NCBI GenBank assembly: GCA_032355985.1
Contig: JAUKVZ010000003.1
Span: forward strand, 310,001-374,000
Length of the DNA: 64,000 nt
Direction of reading: 5' to 3'
From: Sarcodiotheca gaudichaudii
Lineage: Eukaryota > Rhodophyta > Florideophyceae > Gigartinales > Solieriaceae
The notes beneath the pieces were generated by a model, which was not told the origin of the DNA, did no database searches, and worked only from the letters and a program-made list of their open reading frames with translations. This document shows positions 36,928 through 45,492 of this stretch, one piece after another (position 1 is the first letter of the stretch; each line of letters starts with the position of its first letter). The position numbers and the translations under genes are program-made.

Positions 36928-38256
36928 TCAGACGCCGACCGGCTCGCGCTCCTCGTGCGCGGTTCCGAGATCATCACGCGCATGCGTCGGCGACGCCGCG
37001 TGCCGCACCACTTCGCCCTCGGTCGGGTAAAAGCGCGATCCTCGCATGGGAAGGCGTCGATTGAGATTCTGCTTGGGAAGGAATGGCTGCAGCGCCATGA
37101 CGATCGCGCACAACGCGACGTTCATGATCATCAACTGCCACCATGCCGTCCATCCCTGATACACGAATGCGGCAGTCGCGACGACCAGCACGATCGACAC
37201 GGGAATCAGATCGTTCCAAGCCAGCTTCATCACCTGATCCCAGCGGATGCGCGGCACCGTCCAGCGGATGACAATCGCAAAGAGCACGATGCCGATCGCT
37301 TTGCTGAAGAAGACCGTGAACTTCACGAGCATCGCCAGCAGGCCAGTCGCCGCCGGATCCGTCAGCCCGATGAAGGGCAGGTGATAGCCGCCCAGGAAGA
37401 CGAGCGCCATGAAGGCGGCGCTGGTCAGCAGGTGGCCATATTCAGCGAGGAAGTACAGCGCGAAGCGCATCGAGGAATACTCGGTGTGGAAACCACCGAC
37501 GAGCTCCTGCTCGGCTTCGGCATTGTCGAAGGGCGCTCGATTCGCCTCGGCGAAGATGCACACCAGAAAGAGCAGCGCCGCCAGAGGCTGCGCCACGATG
37601 AACCAGCCATCCTGCACCTGAATCTCGATCAGGCGCTGCGGCACAACCGTTCCCGCAACAAGCAGAATCGCAAGCAGCGAAAGACCCAGCGGAATCTCGT
37701 AGCTGATCATTCCCGCCGTGGCGCGCAGGCCGCCGAGGAAGGAGTACTTGTTGTTCGACGCCCAGCCGCCCAGCGCCACGCCGTACACACCCAGCGAAGC
37801 GACGGCGAGCAGATAGACGACGCCGATGTTCACGTTCGCCGCGGCGACCAGCACCTTCTGCGACGCAATCTCACCGAAGAAAGGCAGCGTGAACTCCGGC
37901 GTGACCCAGTAGCCGCCCCACGGAATCACGGCCCAGCCGATCAGCGCCGGAATGATGACGGCGATGGGCGCAAAGGTGAAGAGCGCCGGATCGGCGCCGC
38001 GCGGCTTGTAGTCCTCTTTGAGCAGGAACTTGAGGCCATCCGCCAGCGCCTGGCCCAGACCCCAGAATCCGAAGCCGCGAAACAGCTTCTGCAGCACGGG
38101 CAGACCGAAGTCGAAACCCACGCGATTGGGGCCGATACGATCCTGGATGTACGCGGAGATCTTCCGCTCGGCGTAGACCAGATACGCCACGCTGACCAGG
38201 ATCAGGTGGATCACGATCAGGATGACAACGGAGCTGACGATGAACTGGGCGGTCAT
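36928..38256 (-). CDS. nuoH: NADH-quinone oxidoreductase subunit H
   Basis: This 442-residue polytopic protein is the NuoH/ND1 subunit of complex I. Signatures are YAERKISAYIQDRIGPNRVG in the first loop, the QPLAALLFLVCIFAEANRAP helix, FDNAEAEQELVGGFHTEY and IRWTVPRIRWDQ. It is longer than the usual 325-350 residues, with extra C-terminal membrane segment(s) and a basic, soluble tail of about 45 residues. No other nuo gene is adjacent, which is unusual because NuoH normally lies in the nuo operon. TACGAT lies 9 bases before ATG 38256, which argues against the in-frame GTG at 38265. Confidence 0.92.
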   Translation of the reverse strand: MTAQFIVSSVVILIVIHLILVSVAYLVYAERKISAYIQDRIGPNRVGFDFGLPVLQKLFRGFGFWGLGQALADGLKFLLKEDYKPRGADPALFTFAPIAVIIPALIGWAVIPWGGYWVTPEFTLPFFGEIASQKVLVAAANVNIGVVYLLAVASLGVYGVALGGWASNNKYSFLGGLRATAGMISYEIPLGLSLLAILLVAGTVVPQRLIEIQVQDGWFIVAQPLAALLFLVCIFAEANRAPFDNAEAEQELVGGFHTEYSSMRFALYFLAEYGHLLTSAAFMALVFLGGYHLPFIGLTDPAATGLLAMLVKFTVFFSKAIGIVLFAIVIRWTVPRIRWDQVMKLAWNDLIPVSIVLVVATAAFVYQGWTAWWQLMIMNVALCAIVMALQPFLPKQNLNRRLPMRGSRFYPTEGEVVRHAASPTHARDDLGTAHEEREPVGV

Positions 38257-38302
38257 GAGACGCACATCGTAAGCATCCTGCGCACAGCCCGAAAGCCGGG
38301 TC

Positions 38303-39496
38303 TCAGGCGATGGTCATCGTGGGTGGATCCAGCGGCAGGCCGCCGGCCAGCTCCAGGAAGGAGTCGTAGTTCGTCTTCATCTCCAGCAGGGAGTCGCCGC
38401 CGAATTTCTCGCGCATCGACCGGGCGATTTCGAAGGCCACGACATTCTCCATGACGACGCTCGCCGCCGAGACGGCGCAGATATCCGAGCGTTCGTAGGC
38501 GCTCTGCTCGGCTTCTTTCGTATTGAGATTGACGCTGGGCAAGCCTCGCAGAAGCGTGGAGATGGGCTTCATCGTGCCTCGGACGACGACGGGCTCGCCA
38601 TTGGTCATCCCGCCCTCGAGGCCGCCGGCGTTGTTCGTATCCCGCGTGAATCCAAGGCGGGGCGTCTCCCGAAGTGTGGCGTCGAATCGGATCGGATCGT
38701 GGACCTCCGAGCCGTGCCGCCCGGCGCAGCCCTTGCCCAGCCCGATCTCGACCGCCTTGAAGGCCTGGATGCCCATGACGGCGCCGGCCAGCCTGGAATC
38801 GAGTTTCTCATCCCAGTGCATGCACGAGCCCAGCCCAATCGGGCACCCGAATACATGCGCCTCGACCAGTCCGCCGACAGTGTCCTTGTCCACCTTGGAT
38901 TGACGGATGGCGGCGATCATCGCTTCCGATGCCTTCTCATCCGGGCAGTAGACCTCGCTGGCGTCTCTGGCTTCGACGAGCGACTTCCAGTTCGCCTCCG
39001 TCACAGCGCCATCCCAGGCGCCCGCGTGGATCGAACGGACGAAGCCGAAGATCTCGATGCCGAAGAAACTCAGCAGCGAGCGGGACAGGGCGCAGGCGGC
39101 CGTGCGGGCGGCCGTCTCTCTGGCCGACGCACGCTCCAGCGTCTCGCGGCAATCCGTTGTCAGCCATTTCACGCTGCCTGCCAGATCCGCGTGACCTGGC
39201 CGCGGCCGGTAGACCGGCGGCGTCTTTTCCAGATCGTCGAGGCGCGAGTCCTTGTTGGCGATGCGAATCGTGATGGGCGCCCCGGTCGAGCGGCCAAGCC
39301 GCACGCCGGTGAGGAACTCGACAACATCCGTCTCGATCCGCTGTCGCCCGCCTCGGCCGTAGCCCCCCTGCCGACGCCGAAGTTCGACGTTGATCTGATC
39401 GACATCGATCTCCACGCCCGCGGGCATGCCGCTGACGATGGCGATGAGCGCCGGGCCGTGGGATTCGCCTGCTGTCTGGTAGGTCAGGGTGGCCAT
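38303..39496 (-). CDS. aroC: chorismate synthase
   Basis: This 397-residue enzyme converts EPSP to chorismate with reduced FMN, the last common step of aromatic amino acid synthesis. Signatures are YQTAGESHGPAL at the start, RRRQGGYGRGGRQRIETD, RASARETAARTA and FTRDTNNAGGLEGGMTNGEP. The start at 39496 fits the family; the longer upstream frame is antisense to the next gene. TATCGT lies 6 bases before the ATG. It diverges from the BFD-like gene, the two starts being 48 bases apart. Confidence 0.95.
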   Translation of the reverse strand: MATLTYQTAGESHGPALIAIVSGMPAGVEIDVDQINVELRRRQGGYGRGGRQRIETDVVEFLTGVRLGRSTGAPITIRIANKDSRLDDLEKTPPVYRPRPGHADLAGSVKWLTTDCRETLERASARETAARTAACALSRSLLSFFGIEIFGFVRSIHAGAWDGAVTEANWKSLVEARDASEVYCPDEKASEAMIAAIRQSKVDKDTVGGLVEAHVFGCPIGLGSCMHWDEKLDSRLAGAVMGIQAFKAVEIGLGKGCAGRHGSEVHDPIRFDATLRETPRLGFTRDTNNAGGLEGGMTNGEPVVVRGTMKPISTLLRGLPSVNLNTKEAEQSAYERSDICAVSAASVVMENVVAFEIARSMREKFGGDSLLEMKTNYDSFLELAGGLPLDPPTMTIA

Positions 39497-39502
39497 ATCG
39501 GC

Positions 39503-39508
39503 ACGATA
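39503..39508 (-). promoter_or_regulatory. -10-like TATCGT, leaderless-type
   Basis: On the minus strand TATCGT is 6 bases before the aroC ATG. It is back-to-back with the leaderless-type -10 of the divergent BFD-like gene. Confidence 0.42.
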
Positions 39509-39531
39509 CACGCGCCGGGTTCCGGACGCCC

Positions 39532-39537
39532 TATCCT
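39532..39537 (+). promoter_or_regulatory. -10-like TATCCT, leaderless-type
   Basis: TATCCT is 7 bases before the ATG of the BFD-like gene; no Shine-Dalgarno sequence lies between. Confidence 0.42.
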
Positions 39538-39544
39538 TCGAGTG

Positions 39545-39829
39545 ATGGATCCCGACGATCAGGTATGTCTGTGCTATCGCGTCTCGCTGCGGAAGATCCG
39601 CAGCTATCTGAAGCGCGAGGATCCGCCGGTGGCCTCGCTCATCAGCGAGTGCCTCGATGCGGGCACGGGCTGCCAGTGGTGTGTGCCCTTTCTCAAGCGA
39701 CTGCATCAGATGCACGTCGAGGGCGAGGTTCCGGATCTGAAGATCTCGCCCCAGCAGTACGCCGAGTCCCGCCTGAACTTCCACAAGACGGGCGAGCGGG
39801 AGATCGAGCCGCCGGCTGAAGACGCCTGA
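39545..39829 (+). CDS. BFD-like [2Fe-2S]-binding protein
   Basis: This 94-residue protein has the bacterioferritin-associated-ferredoxin arrangement: CLC near the start (DDQVCLCYRVSLRKI) and CQWC about 32 residues later (DAGTGCQWCVPFLKRL), giving the four Cys ligands of a helix-turn-helix [2Fe-2S] domain. Such domains mobilise iron from bacterioferritin or act as redox modules. The C-terminal 30 residues form an additional short region. Similarity begins at ATG 39545, although the reading frame is open far upstream antisense to aroC. Confidence 0.85.
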   Translation: MDPDDQVCLCYRVSLRKIRSYLKREDPPVASLISECLDAGTGCQWCVPFLKRLHQMHVEGEVPDLKISPQQYAESRLNFHKTGEREIEPPAEDA

Positions 39830-39963
39830 GGGCGCGCTCGAAGAAATCAGAAAAAAACAGATGAACTGCGTGAGCGCTGTCCGTGCGCGTCGCCTTCCTC
39901 CTTGTCAGGAACACAACCGAGCAACCCCGCTCGCCCACGACCAGGAAGTAGGAGGACACACGA

Positions 39964-40770
39964 ATGACACGCTCACTGATGAACACGCTGAACACTCGAA
40001 CCAGTCGAGTCATCTTCGCGGCCGCCGGCATGGCGCTCGCTTCCAGCGCCTTCGGCGCCGCGTCGCTCGCCGATCAGGACATCGACGTCAAGGTCGATGG
40101 CACGTCGACGGAGATCGGCGAGTTCGACGCCTCGCTCAACGGCAACCGTATGGACGTCACGTTCACGCTCTCCGCGGCGCACGCAGACCTCACGAACTGG
40201 GTCAACTTTCACTGGCTGCAGCTTGTCACCGGTCTGACTGCCGCAGAATCAAATCCCGACTGGAATGGCGCCAATCTCGTTATTCCTGTCATCGACACGC
40301 CCAGTGGCGGCTATGACGGGCAGGTCGGCGAGGATGACATTCCGTGGTATCTGACGGCCGCGGAAGAGACTGCTCTCAATGGCATGGGATCCGACGGCTC
40401 CAAGACTTTCCACACCAATGACACGCCCTCCGTCATGGGCGCCAAGTTTGAGACGTGGCTCGTCTTCGAATCGGGCGAGACGGACGCCAACGGCAACAGA
40501 TTGTTCTGTGTCGTCGAAGGCTTCGAATGGGGCTCCGGCGACATGGGCGGCGACGCCACGCTCAAGTCGCTCGGCGTCGCCGAAGCCGCCGATGTGACGC
40601 GCATCGGCACGGCGCTTGGCAACTCCGGCTTCGGTCACGTCGCAGCCGGCGGCGACATCGGATGGATCGCGCAGCGCGACTGCAACATCGTCTGCATCCC
40701 GACGCCGGGCTCAGCAGGACTGCTGGCGATCTCCTCGCTTATCGCATGCCGTCGACGCAGGCGCGCATGA
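39964..40770 (+). CDS. exported protein with PEP-CTERM-like tail
   Basis: This 268-residue protein has a signal peptide (VIFAAAGMALASSAFG) and ends with IPTPGSAGLLAISSLIACRRR, that is, a Pro-rich motif, a hydrophobic helix and an Arg cluster, as in PEP-CTERM-type sorting tails. Such tails are recognised by exosortase-like enzymes. The body is beta-rich (LTNWVNFHWLQLV, DDIPWYLTAAEE), with conserved Cys pairs near the end. AGGAGG lies 9 bases before the ATG. The function of the mature part is unknown. A candidate structured RNA begins 24 bases after its stop. Confidence 0.78.
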   Translation: MTRSLMNTLNTRTSRVIFAAAGMALASSAFGAASLADQDIDVKVDGTSTEIGEFDASLNGNRMDVTFTLSAAHADLTNWVNFHWLQLVTGLTAAESNPDWNGANLVIPVIDTPSGGYDGQVGEDDIPWYLTAAEETALNGMGSDGSKTFHTNDTPSVMGAKFETWLVFESGETDANGNRLFCVVEGFEWGSGDMGGDATLKSLGVAEAADVTRIGTALGNSGFGHVAAGGDIGWIAQRDCNIVCIPTPGSAGLLAISSLIACRRRRRA

Positions 40771-40793
40771 CAGCGACTCACCTTCGACGGGTA

Positions 40794-40954
40794 TGAGGGA
40801 AGCAACCCTTTGACGAGACTGAAACACGCACAGTCTCATCTCTTCCTCAAAGCCGCGGGCGACTCGCAAGTCGCACACTCCCAGGTCTGACAAGCGCTGA
40901 CCTGCCCGCGGCAGGACGCAGAAGGAACGAGAGGTCACAAGCCTCTCGTTCTTT
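40794..40954 (+). ncRNA. candidate structured RNA (or structured 3' UTR) with terminator
   Basis: Consecutive stems cover this stretch. TGAGGgAAG (40794-40802) pairs with CTTCCTCA (40842-40849), enclosing a perfect 6-bp hairpin, GAGACT (40815) with AGTCTC (40832). Next comes GCCGCGGGC (40852-40860) paired with GCCCGCGGC (40904-40912), enclosing two hairpins, GACT/AGTC (40861-40872) and AGGTC/GACCT (40883-40903), that is, a three-way junction. A terminator stem follows. I recognise no known RNA family. It could be an independent RNA or the 3' UTR of the gene ending at 40770. Confidence 0.45.
40925..40954 (+). terminator. intrinsic terminator
   Basis: GAACGAGAGG (40925-40934) pairs perfectly with CCTCTCGTTC (40942-40951) around a 7-base loop, followed by TTT and more T-rich sequence. 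It closes the candidate structured RNA. Confidence 0.8.
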
Positions 40955-40962
40955 CGTTGCGC

Positions 40963-41127
40963 TTACTTCTTGCCGACCAGGAAGTAGATGATCATGCCGA
41001 TCACCGGGAAGAGAAGAATGACGAGAATCCAGATCAGCTTGCCGACGGTGTCCATCGAACTCTTCAGCACATCGACGATCGCAATGATGTCGAGAATCAG
41101 GACGATCAGGCCAATGATGTATTCCAT
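40963..41127 (-). CDS. PLDc_N-type small membrane protein
   Basis: This 54-residue protein is almost entirely two membrane helices: MEYIIGLIVLILDIIAIVDV, then a short loop KSSMDTVGKL, then IWILVILLFPVIGMIIYFLV ending in GKK. The W-ILVILLFP-IG-I-YFL pattern is that of the phospholipase D N-terminal (PLDc_N) family, which often occurs as stand-alone small proteins of unknown role. GGGAG lies 9 bases before the ATG. It starts 21 bases after the glyS stop on the same strand and is probably cotranscribed. Confidence 0.85.
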   Translation of the reverse strand: MEYIIGLIVLILDIIAIVDVLKSSMDTVGKLIWILVILLFPVIGMIIYFLVGKK

Positions 41128-41148
41128 GTCTGCGTCTCCCAGTGACGA

Positions 41149-42738
41149 TCAGTCGGATGTGAACCCAAGCTTCTCCCGCAGGAATGCAGGAACCTGGTCG
41201 AAATTGACGCGATCCTGATCGAGCGTATCTCGATCGCGAACCGTGACGGTCTGATCATTGAGCGTGTCGCCATCGATGGTGAAGCAGAAGGGGCAGCCGG
41301 CTTCATCCATGCGGGCGTAGCGTTTACCGATGTTCTGCTTGGCGTCGAACTCGACGTTTCCGAACTCGCGCTTCAGCCGACGCGCCAGCTTCTGCGCCAC
41401 TTCCGGCATCCCGTCCTTATTGACGAGCGGGAAGACGGCCGCCTTGATGGGCGCCATGCGCGGATCAAAGCGCATGAACACCTTGCTGGGCCGCTCGGGA
41501 TCCGGCGTGTACGCCTCGCAGAGAATCGCGAGCGCGCCGCGATCGGCGCCGGCTGATGGCTCGATGACGTTAGGCAGATAGCGCTCTCCCTTGGGCTGCC
41601 CGTTCTTGGCCAGCTCGCCGCGTTCGGTGTCGAAGTACTCGAGCTTCGCCTTGGAATGTTCCTGATGCTGGCTGAGATCGAAGCAGGATCGATCGGCTAC
41701 GCCCTCCAGCTCGCCATAGCCCGGCGCGGTGAAGGGGAACTTGTATTCGATGTCGCTCGTGCCGGCGCCTTCCTTCGCGTAATGCGCCAGCTCGTCCGCA
41801 TCATGCTCGCGCAGGATGAGATTGTCCGACCCGAGGCCGATTGAGCGCCACCACGCCATGCGCCAGTCACGCCAGAACGTGTACCACTTGCTCGCATCCT
41901 CCGGATGGCAGAAGAACTCAATCTCCATCTGCTCAAACTCGCGCGAGCGGAACGTGAAGTTTCGCGGCGTCACCTCATTGCGAAACGCCTTGCCCTGCTG
42001 CGCAATGCCGAAGGGCATCTTCACACGCGTCGTATCGACGACGTTCTTGTAGTTGATGAAAATGCCCTGCGCCGTCTCCGGACGCAGGTATGCCTTATTA
42101 GTCTCCCAATCACCAGTTGCTCCAACGATCGTTGGAAACATGAGGTTAAATGGGCGCGGCTCTGTGAGTGAACCGACTTCTCCACAATTGGGACAAGGAA
42201 CTAGTTGGCGCTCATCCGCATCCAGTTCCTGAAAACTCTTGAACTCCAGATAGTTCGATTCCAGGTTCTTGAGTTTCTTTATGTTTTGATTGCGCACGTC
42301 ATTCAGCGTGCCAGTTCCTGAGAAATAGAGATCCTTGCCGACTGATTCTGGGCGAAGGTGCAGAACCATTAGATGATCCGCCCGCGGACGAGTCTTGCAT
42401 GCCCGACAGTCAGTCGTCATGTCATTAAAACCTGCCAGGTGCCCGCTTGCCTCCCACACCTTCGGGTTCTGAATGATGCAGGAGTCCACCGGGACGATCT
42501 GCACTTCGTCTCCGTCGGGACCGATGGGCGGCGTGAGGACGACATCCTGCCACCAGGCGTCCTTGAGATTCTTCTTGAGCTGGGCGCCGAGGGGGCCGTA
42601 ATCCCAGAAGCCGTTGATGCCGCCGTAGATCTCCGAGGCGGGAAAGATGAATCCGCGCCTTTTGCAGAGGGACATGATGTCGTCCATCGATTTGTCGCTG
42701 TTGTCGATGGATGGCGCCGCGGCGCTTGCGTGTGACAT
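41149..42738 (-). CDS. glyS: glycyl-tRNA synthetase, single-chain dimeric type
   Basis: This 529-residue class II enzyme is of the homodimeric, eukaryote-like type rather than the alpha2beta2 GlyQ/GlyS form. Motifs include KRRGFIFPASEIYGGINGFW at the start, LRPETAQGIFINYKN (motif 2 region), FRNEVTPRNFTFRSREF, a CPNCG zinc-like pair and the anticodon-binding domain with DEAGCPFCFTIDGD. Similarity fixes the ATG at 42738. The part encoded by about 42090-42440 is clearly lower in GC than its flanks, although the frame is intact. Confidence 0.93.
   Translation of the reverse strand: MSHASAAAPSIDNSDKSMDDIMSLCKRRGFIFPASEIYGGINGFWDYGPLGAQLKKNLKDAWWQDVVLTPPIGPDGDEVQIVPVDSCIIQNPKVWEASGHLAGFNDMTTDCRACKTRPRADHLMVLHLRPESVGKDLYFSGTGTLNDVRNQNIKKLKNLESNYLEFKSFQELDADERQLVPCPNCGEVGSLTEPRPFNLMFPTIVGATGDWETNKAYLRPETAQGIFINYKNVVDTTRVKMPFGIAQQGKAFRNEVTPRNFTFRSREFEQMEIEFFCHPEDASKWYTFWRDWRMAWWRSIGLGSDNLILREHDADELAHYAKEGAGTSDIEYKFPFTAPGYGELEGVADRSCFDLSQHQEHSKAKLEYFDTERGELAKNGQPKGERYLPNVIEPSAGADRGALAILCEAYTPDPERPSKVFMRFDPRMAPIKAAVFPLVNKDGMPEVAQKLARRLKREFGNVEFDAKQNIGKRYARMDEAGCPFCFTIDGDTLNDQTVTVRDRDTLDQDRVNFDQVPAFLREKLGFTSD
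42090..42440. other. low-GC mosaic-like segment inside glyS
   Basis: Hand counts per 60-base line give 52, 48, 42, 52 and 57% GC from 42121 to 42420, against 65% in a flanking glyS line (41461-41520). The protein remains in frame and family-like. A recombined allele segment is the simplest reading. Confidence 0.5.
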
Positions 42739-43028
42739 GGCTGTTCGTCTCGATCCGAGGACTGTTCTTATCCGTCGCCTGACGGGGGGCCGGCGACCCG
42801 ATTCGAGATGAAGCCTACTCGCTCCCGGGCCCGTATGCGGCCTCAGGCTCCTGAGGGCCATTTCCCAGATGAATTTCGGATTGGCCATAGGAGCGCCGGG
42901 CCTCGATTTCGAAATCCTCAATAGAGCGGAACACAGACAAACACACCGGCTCCACGAAGTGCGGCATCGCTTCATCCGAACGCGCGCTTCGGCGAAATCA
43001 GACGACTCATCGAAGAAGGAACAGATCT

Positions 43029-45338
43029 ATGAGCGCTTCAACACACACATCTCGAATCAGGCGTGCGGCGTTTTTCCTGGCGATCACATCTTCAGCGGCG
43101 TCGGCCCAGACGTACGTACCCACCTCGGGCACGTCGGACTGGAACTCCAACGGCAACTGGACCAGTTCAGCCTTCCCAAATGGCCTGGGCGAAAGCGCGA
43201 CATTCGGCGCCCCCACTGGCAATCGCACCTCCCAACTCGTGCAGTCCATCTTCCTGGGCAGCCTGACTCTGAACGGCGGCGCCGGCGACTTCGGCACGAC
43301 GATCGAAGCGGTCCGCTTCGAGGACTTCGTGTTTCGCAACAACAACAACGGCACGGGCGTCGTCACGATCACGAACGTCGGAACGGGCGCCGCCCAGAAC
43401 GTGATTGATGTGAACTTGACGCCCGTGGCGACGACGCTCGACATCTACCAGAACGCCGCGATGGGCACTCTGGAGTTCACCGGCTTCTGCGATCTCGATC
43501 CCGGTGAGACCCTCAACAAGCGTGGTCCCGGAACGCTGATCTTCTCCGGACCCAACAGGAGCGCCGACGGCATCAGAGGAGTCGTGAATCTGTACGCGGG
43601 CTCGATCCGCGTCAGCGCCCGGGATCATCTCGGCACGGGCACGATCAACTTTGAAGGCGGCGGGATTGAGGCCGTGGGCGGCGGGAGCTTTTTCTCCGAC
43701 GATGTGAACTTTGAGTTTCCATCGACGGCGTTCTTCAACATCTCGGACTCAACCGTGTATCACTGCACAGACACCGTCGACAACAAGATCAGCGGCCCCG
43801 GCGGGCTCAGTAAGCTCGGCGCGGGAACGCTCATCTTCGACACGCCGTCGGACTACACCGGAACCGTCACCATCAACGCCGGTACGCTCGAGATCGGAGA
43901 TATTCAGCCGATCGGGCAGGATCAATCGCTCGGACACGGCGCCGATCCGGTCATCCTCGGAACCGGTCCTGATCACGCAACGCTCGTGCTGAATGTGCCC
44001 GCTGCGATGAACGCGACGGATCGCGACTTTGCTCTCATCGGCGCCGGCGGCGCGACGATCGAAGGCGGCGCCAACGACGTCTTTCTCTCCGGTGAGATCG
44101 CCACGAATGGCGCCTCTCTGATCATCCACGTTCCATCGACGAGCGGCGACATCTATCTCGAAGGCGATATCTCCGGCTCAGGCATGCTCACGAAAACCGG
44201 ATCCGGAACGCTTGATCTCTTCGGCATGGACAGCGCACTCGGCGACATGCTCATCATGGGCGGCGCCGTTCGCATCGTCGGCGCCGGCGATGAAATCGAC
44301 GTGGCCAACGTGGTCGTTGATCCCGGCGCGTCGCTTCAGCTTGCCGTCGACTTTCAGACGGACTTCCTGATCGCAAACGGAAACGTGACTGCGGCAAACT
44401 CGGTGGAAGCCAGAGTTTCCGGCAATGGCAGCATCAGAACCTCATCGACACTCACGATCGGCGATGCGGCCGCAGCGGATGGCTTCGCCTTCGATGGGAA
44501 CATCCAGGTCGGGAACATCATCCAGACCCAGTTCGTCACATTTGCAGTGGACGGCGACATGCATGTGCTCGACGCCGACATCGCCGATCTCGGCGCCTCG
44601 ACCTTACTGATCGACGGCAGCACGCTTTCATCTGATCAGGGGCTGTCACTCGAGAATGGTGAGACGATCAGCACTCTGGGTGTGCTCGGGACTTCTACCG
44701 TAGGGCCGTTCGGCAATGTGACCATCGAGGGCTCCTTCTCGAACACGGGCTCCGTGTTCGGACCGCAGACTGGTCTTGGGCGCACGCTTCGATTCACCGG
44801 AGATGTCTCCGGCGATGGCGACTACAGCGGAGACATCACGTTCGACGCCGGCTTCGCGCCGGGCACAGGCCCCGATGCCGTGACCATCGATGGCTTCATG
44901 ACGCTCGGCGCCGCCAGCACGATGAGCATCGAGATCGGGGGCGAGGCGCCCGGCGACACGCATGACCAGGTCATCGTGACCGGTGAAGCGACCCTTGCCG
45001 GAACGCTGGATCTGTCCTATCTCGACGGCTACATGGCGCCGCCGCAGCAGGAGTTCGTGGTGATCGATGCGAACACACTGATTGGCGAGTTCGACACGGT
45101 CATCTTCCCCGACGGACAGAACTGGACCGTCTACTACAACACAGGCGCCGGCGAAGTGATTGTGGGCGTCGGCGTGTGCCCCTGGGACTTCAATGGCGAT
45201 GGCTTCGTGGGGGCAGTGGATCTTTCGACGATCCTCGGATTCTGGGGCGAGACCGGTGTGGCCGCGGATCTCGATGGCGGTGGCGTGGGCGCATCTGATC
45301 TCGCGCAACTGCTGAGCTACTGGGGTCCCTGCCCGTAA
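43029..45338 (+). CDS. exported autotransporter-repeat protein with dockerin-like tail
   Basis: This 769-residue protein has a signal peptide (RRAAFFLAITSSAASA). It carries repeated autotransporter-associated beta-strand (PATR) motifs: KRGPGTLIFSG, KLGAGTLIFDTPSDYTG with TVTINAGTLEIG, and KTGSGTLDLFG. The predicted fold is a right-handed beta-helix. No autotransporter barrel follows. Instead the C terminus carries a dockerin-like pair, DFNGDGFVGAVDLSTILGFW and ADLDGGGVGASDLAQLLSYW, typical of Phycisphaerae surface proteins. A terminator follows at 45378. The protein is probably a cell-surface or secreted adhesin-like factor. Confidence 0.85.
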   Translation: MSASTHTSRIRRAAFFLAITSSAASAQTYVPTSGTSDWNSNGNWTSSAFPNGLGESATFGAPTGNRTSQLVQSIFLGSLTLNGGAGDFGTTIEAVRFEDFVFRNNNNGTGVVTITNVGTGAAQNVIDVNLTPVATTLDIYQNAAMGTLEFTGFCDLDPGETLNKRGPGTLIFSGPNRSADGIRGVVNLYAGSIRVSARDHLGTGTINFEGGGIEAVGGGSFFSDDVNFEFPSTAFFNISDSTVYHCTDTVDNKISGPGGLSKLGAGTLIFDTPSDYTGTVTINAGTLEIGDIQPIGQDQSLGHGADPVILGTGPDHATLVLNVPAAMNATDRDFALIGAGGATIEGGANDVFLSGEIATNGASLIIHVPSTSGDIYLEGDISGSGMLTKTGSGTLDLFGMDSALGDMLIMGGAVRIVGAGDEIDVANVVVDPGASLQLAVDFQTDFLIANGNVTAANSVEARVSGNGSIRTSSTLTIGDAAAADGFAFDGNIQVGNIIQTQFVTFAVDGDMHVLDADIADLGASTLLIDGSTLSSDQGLSLENGETISTLGVLGTSTVGPFGNVTIEGSFSNTGSVFGPQTGLGRTLRFTGDVSGDGDYSGDITFDAGFAPGTGPDAVTIDGFMTLGAASTMSIEIGGEAPGDTHDQVIVTGEATLAGTLDLSYLDGYMAPPQQEFVVIDANTLIGEFDTVIFPDGQNWTVYYNTGAGEVIVGVGVCPWDFNGDGFVGAVDLSTILGFWGETGVAADLDGGGVGASDLAQLLSYWGPCP

Positions 45339-45377
45339 CGCCGCAGCCCATGTCTGAAGGGTGAGAACGTCCCGTGG

Positions 45378-45414
45378 ATCGCCGGCGAGCCGCCTCGTCG
45401 GCGATTCGCTTTTT
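45378..45414 (+). terminator. intrinsic terminator
   Basis: ATCGCCG (45378-45384) pairs with CGGCGAT (45399-45405), extended inside by CGAG/CTCG, and is followed by CTTTTT at 45409-45414. It ends the beta-repeat protein gene. Confidence 0.82.
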
Positions 45415-45492
45415 GCCGATGCCGCGAATCCCTGGGCGGGGCTTCGCGTCGCCTGACGCCTCGAAGCCGGACTCCTACAATGGGCCGAACGG

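Noticed and set aside
36571-38454. A 627-codon open frame on the plus strand
   Set aside because: It is antisense to nuoH and ruvX, rich in Arg, His, Gln and Asp as expected of a reverse frame of a GC-rich gene, and shows no fold or motif.
40883-40903. Possible signal recognition particle RNA (AGGTC...GACCT hairpin)
   Set aside because: The conserved GGAAGGAAGC-type loop of SRP RNA is missing, and the surrounding three-way junction does not match that RNA.
40957-41145. A plus-strand small ORF rich in Asp
   Set aside because: The minus strand of the same bases encodes the PLDc_N-type double-helix protein with a GGGAG site; the plus frame is its shadow.
42090-42440. glyS as a broken gene because of its composition change
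   Set aside because: The reading frame is continuous and all expected GlyRS motifs are present, so it is a mosaic candidate and not a pseudogene.
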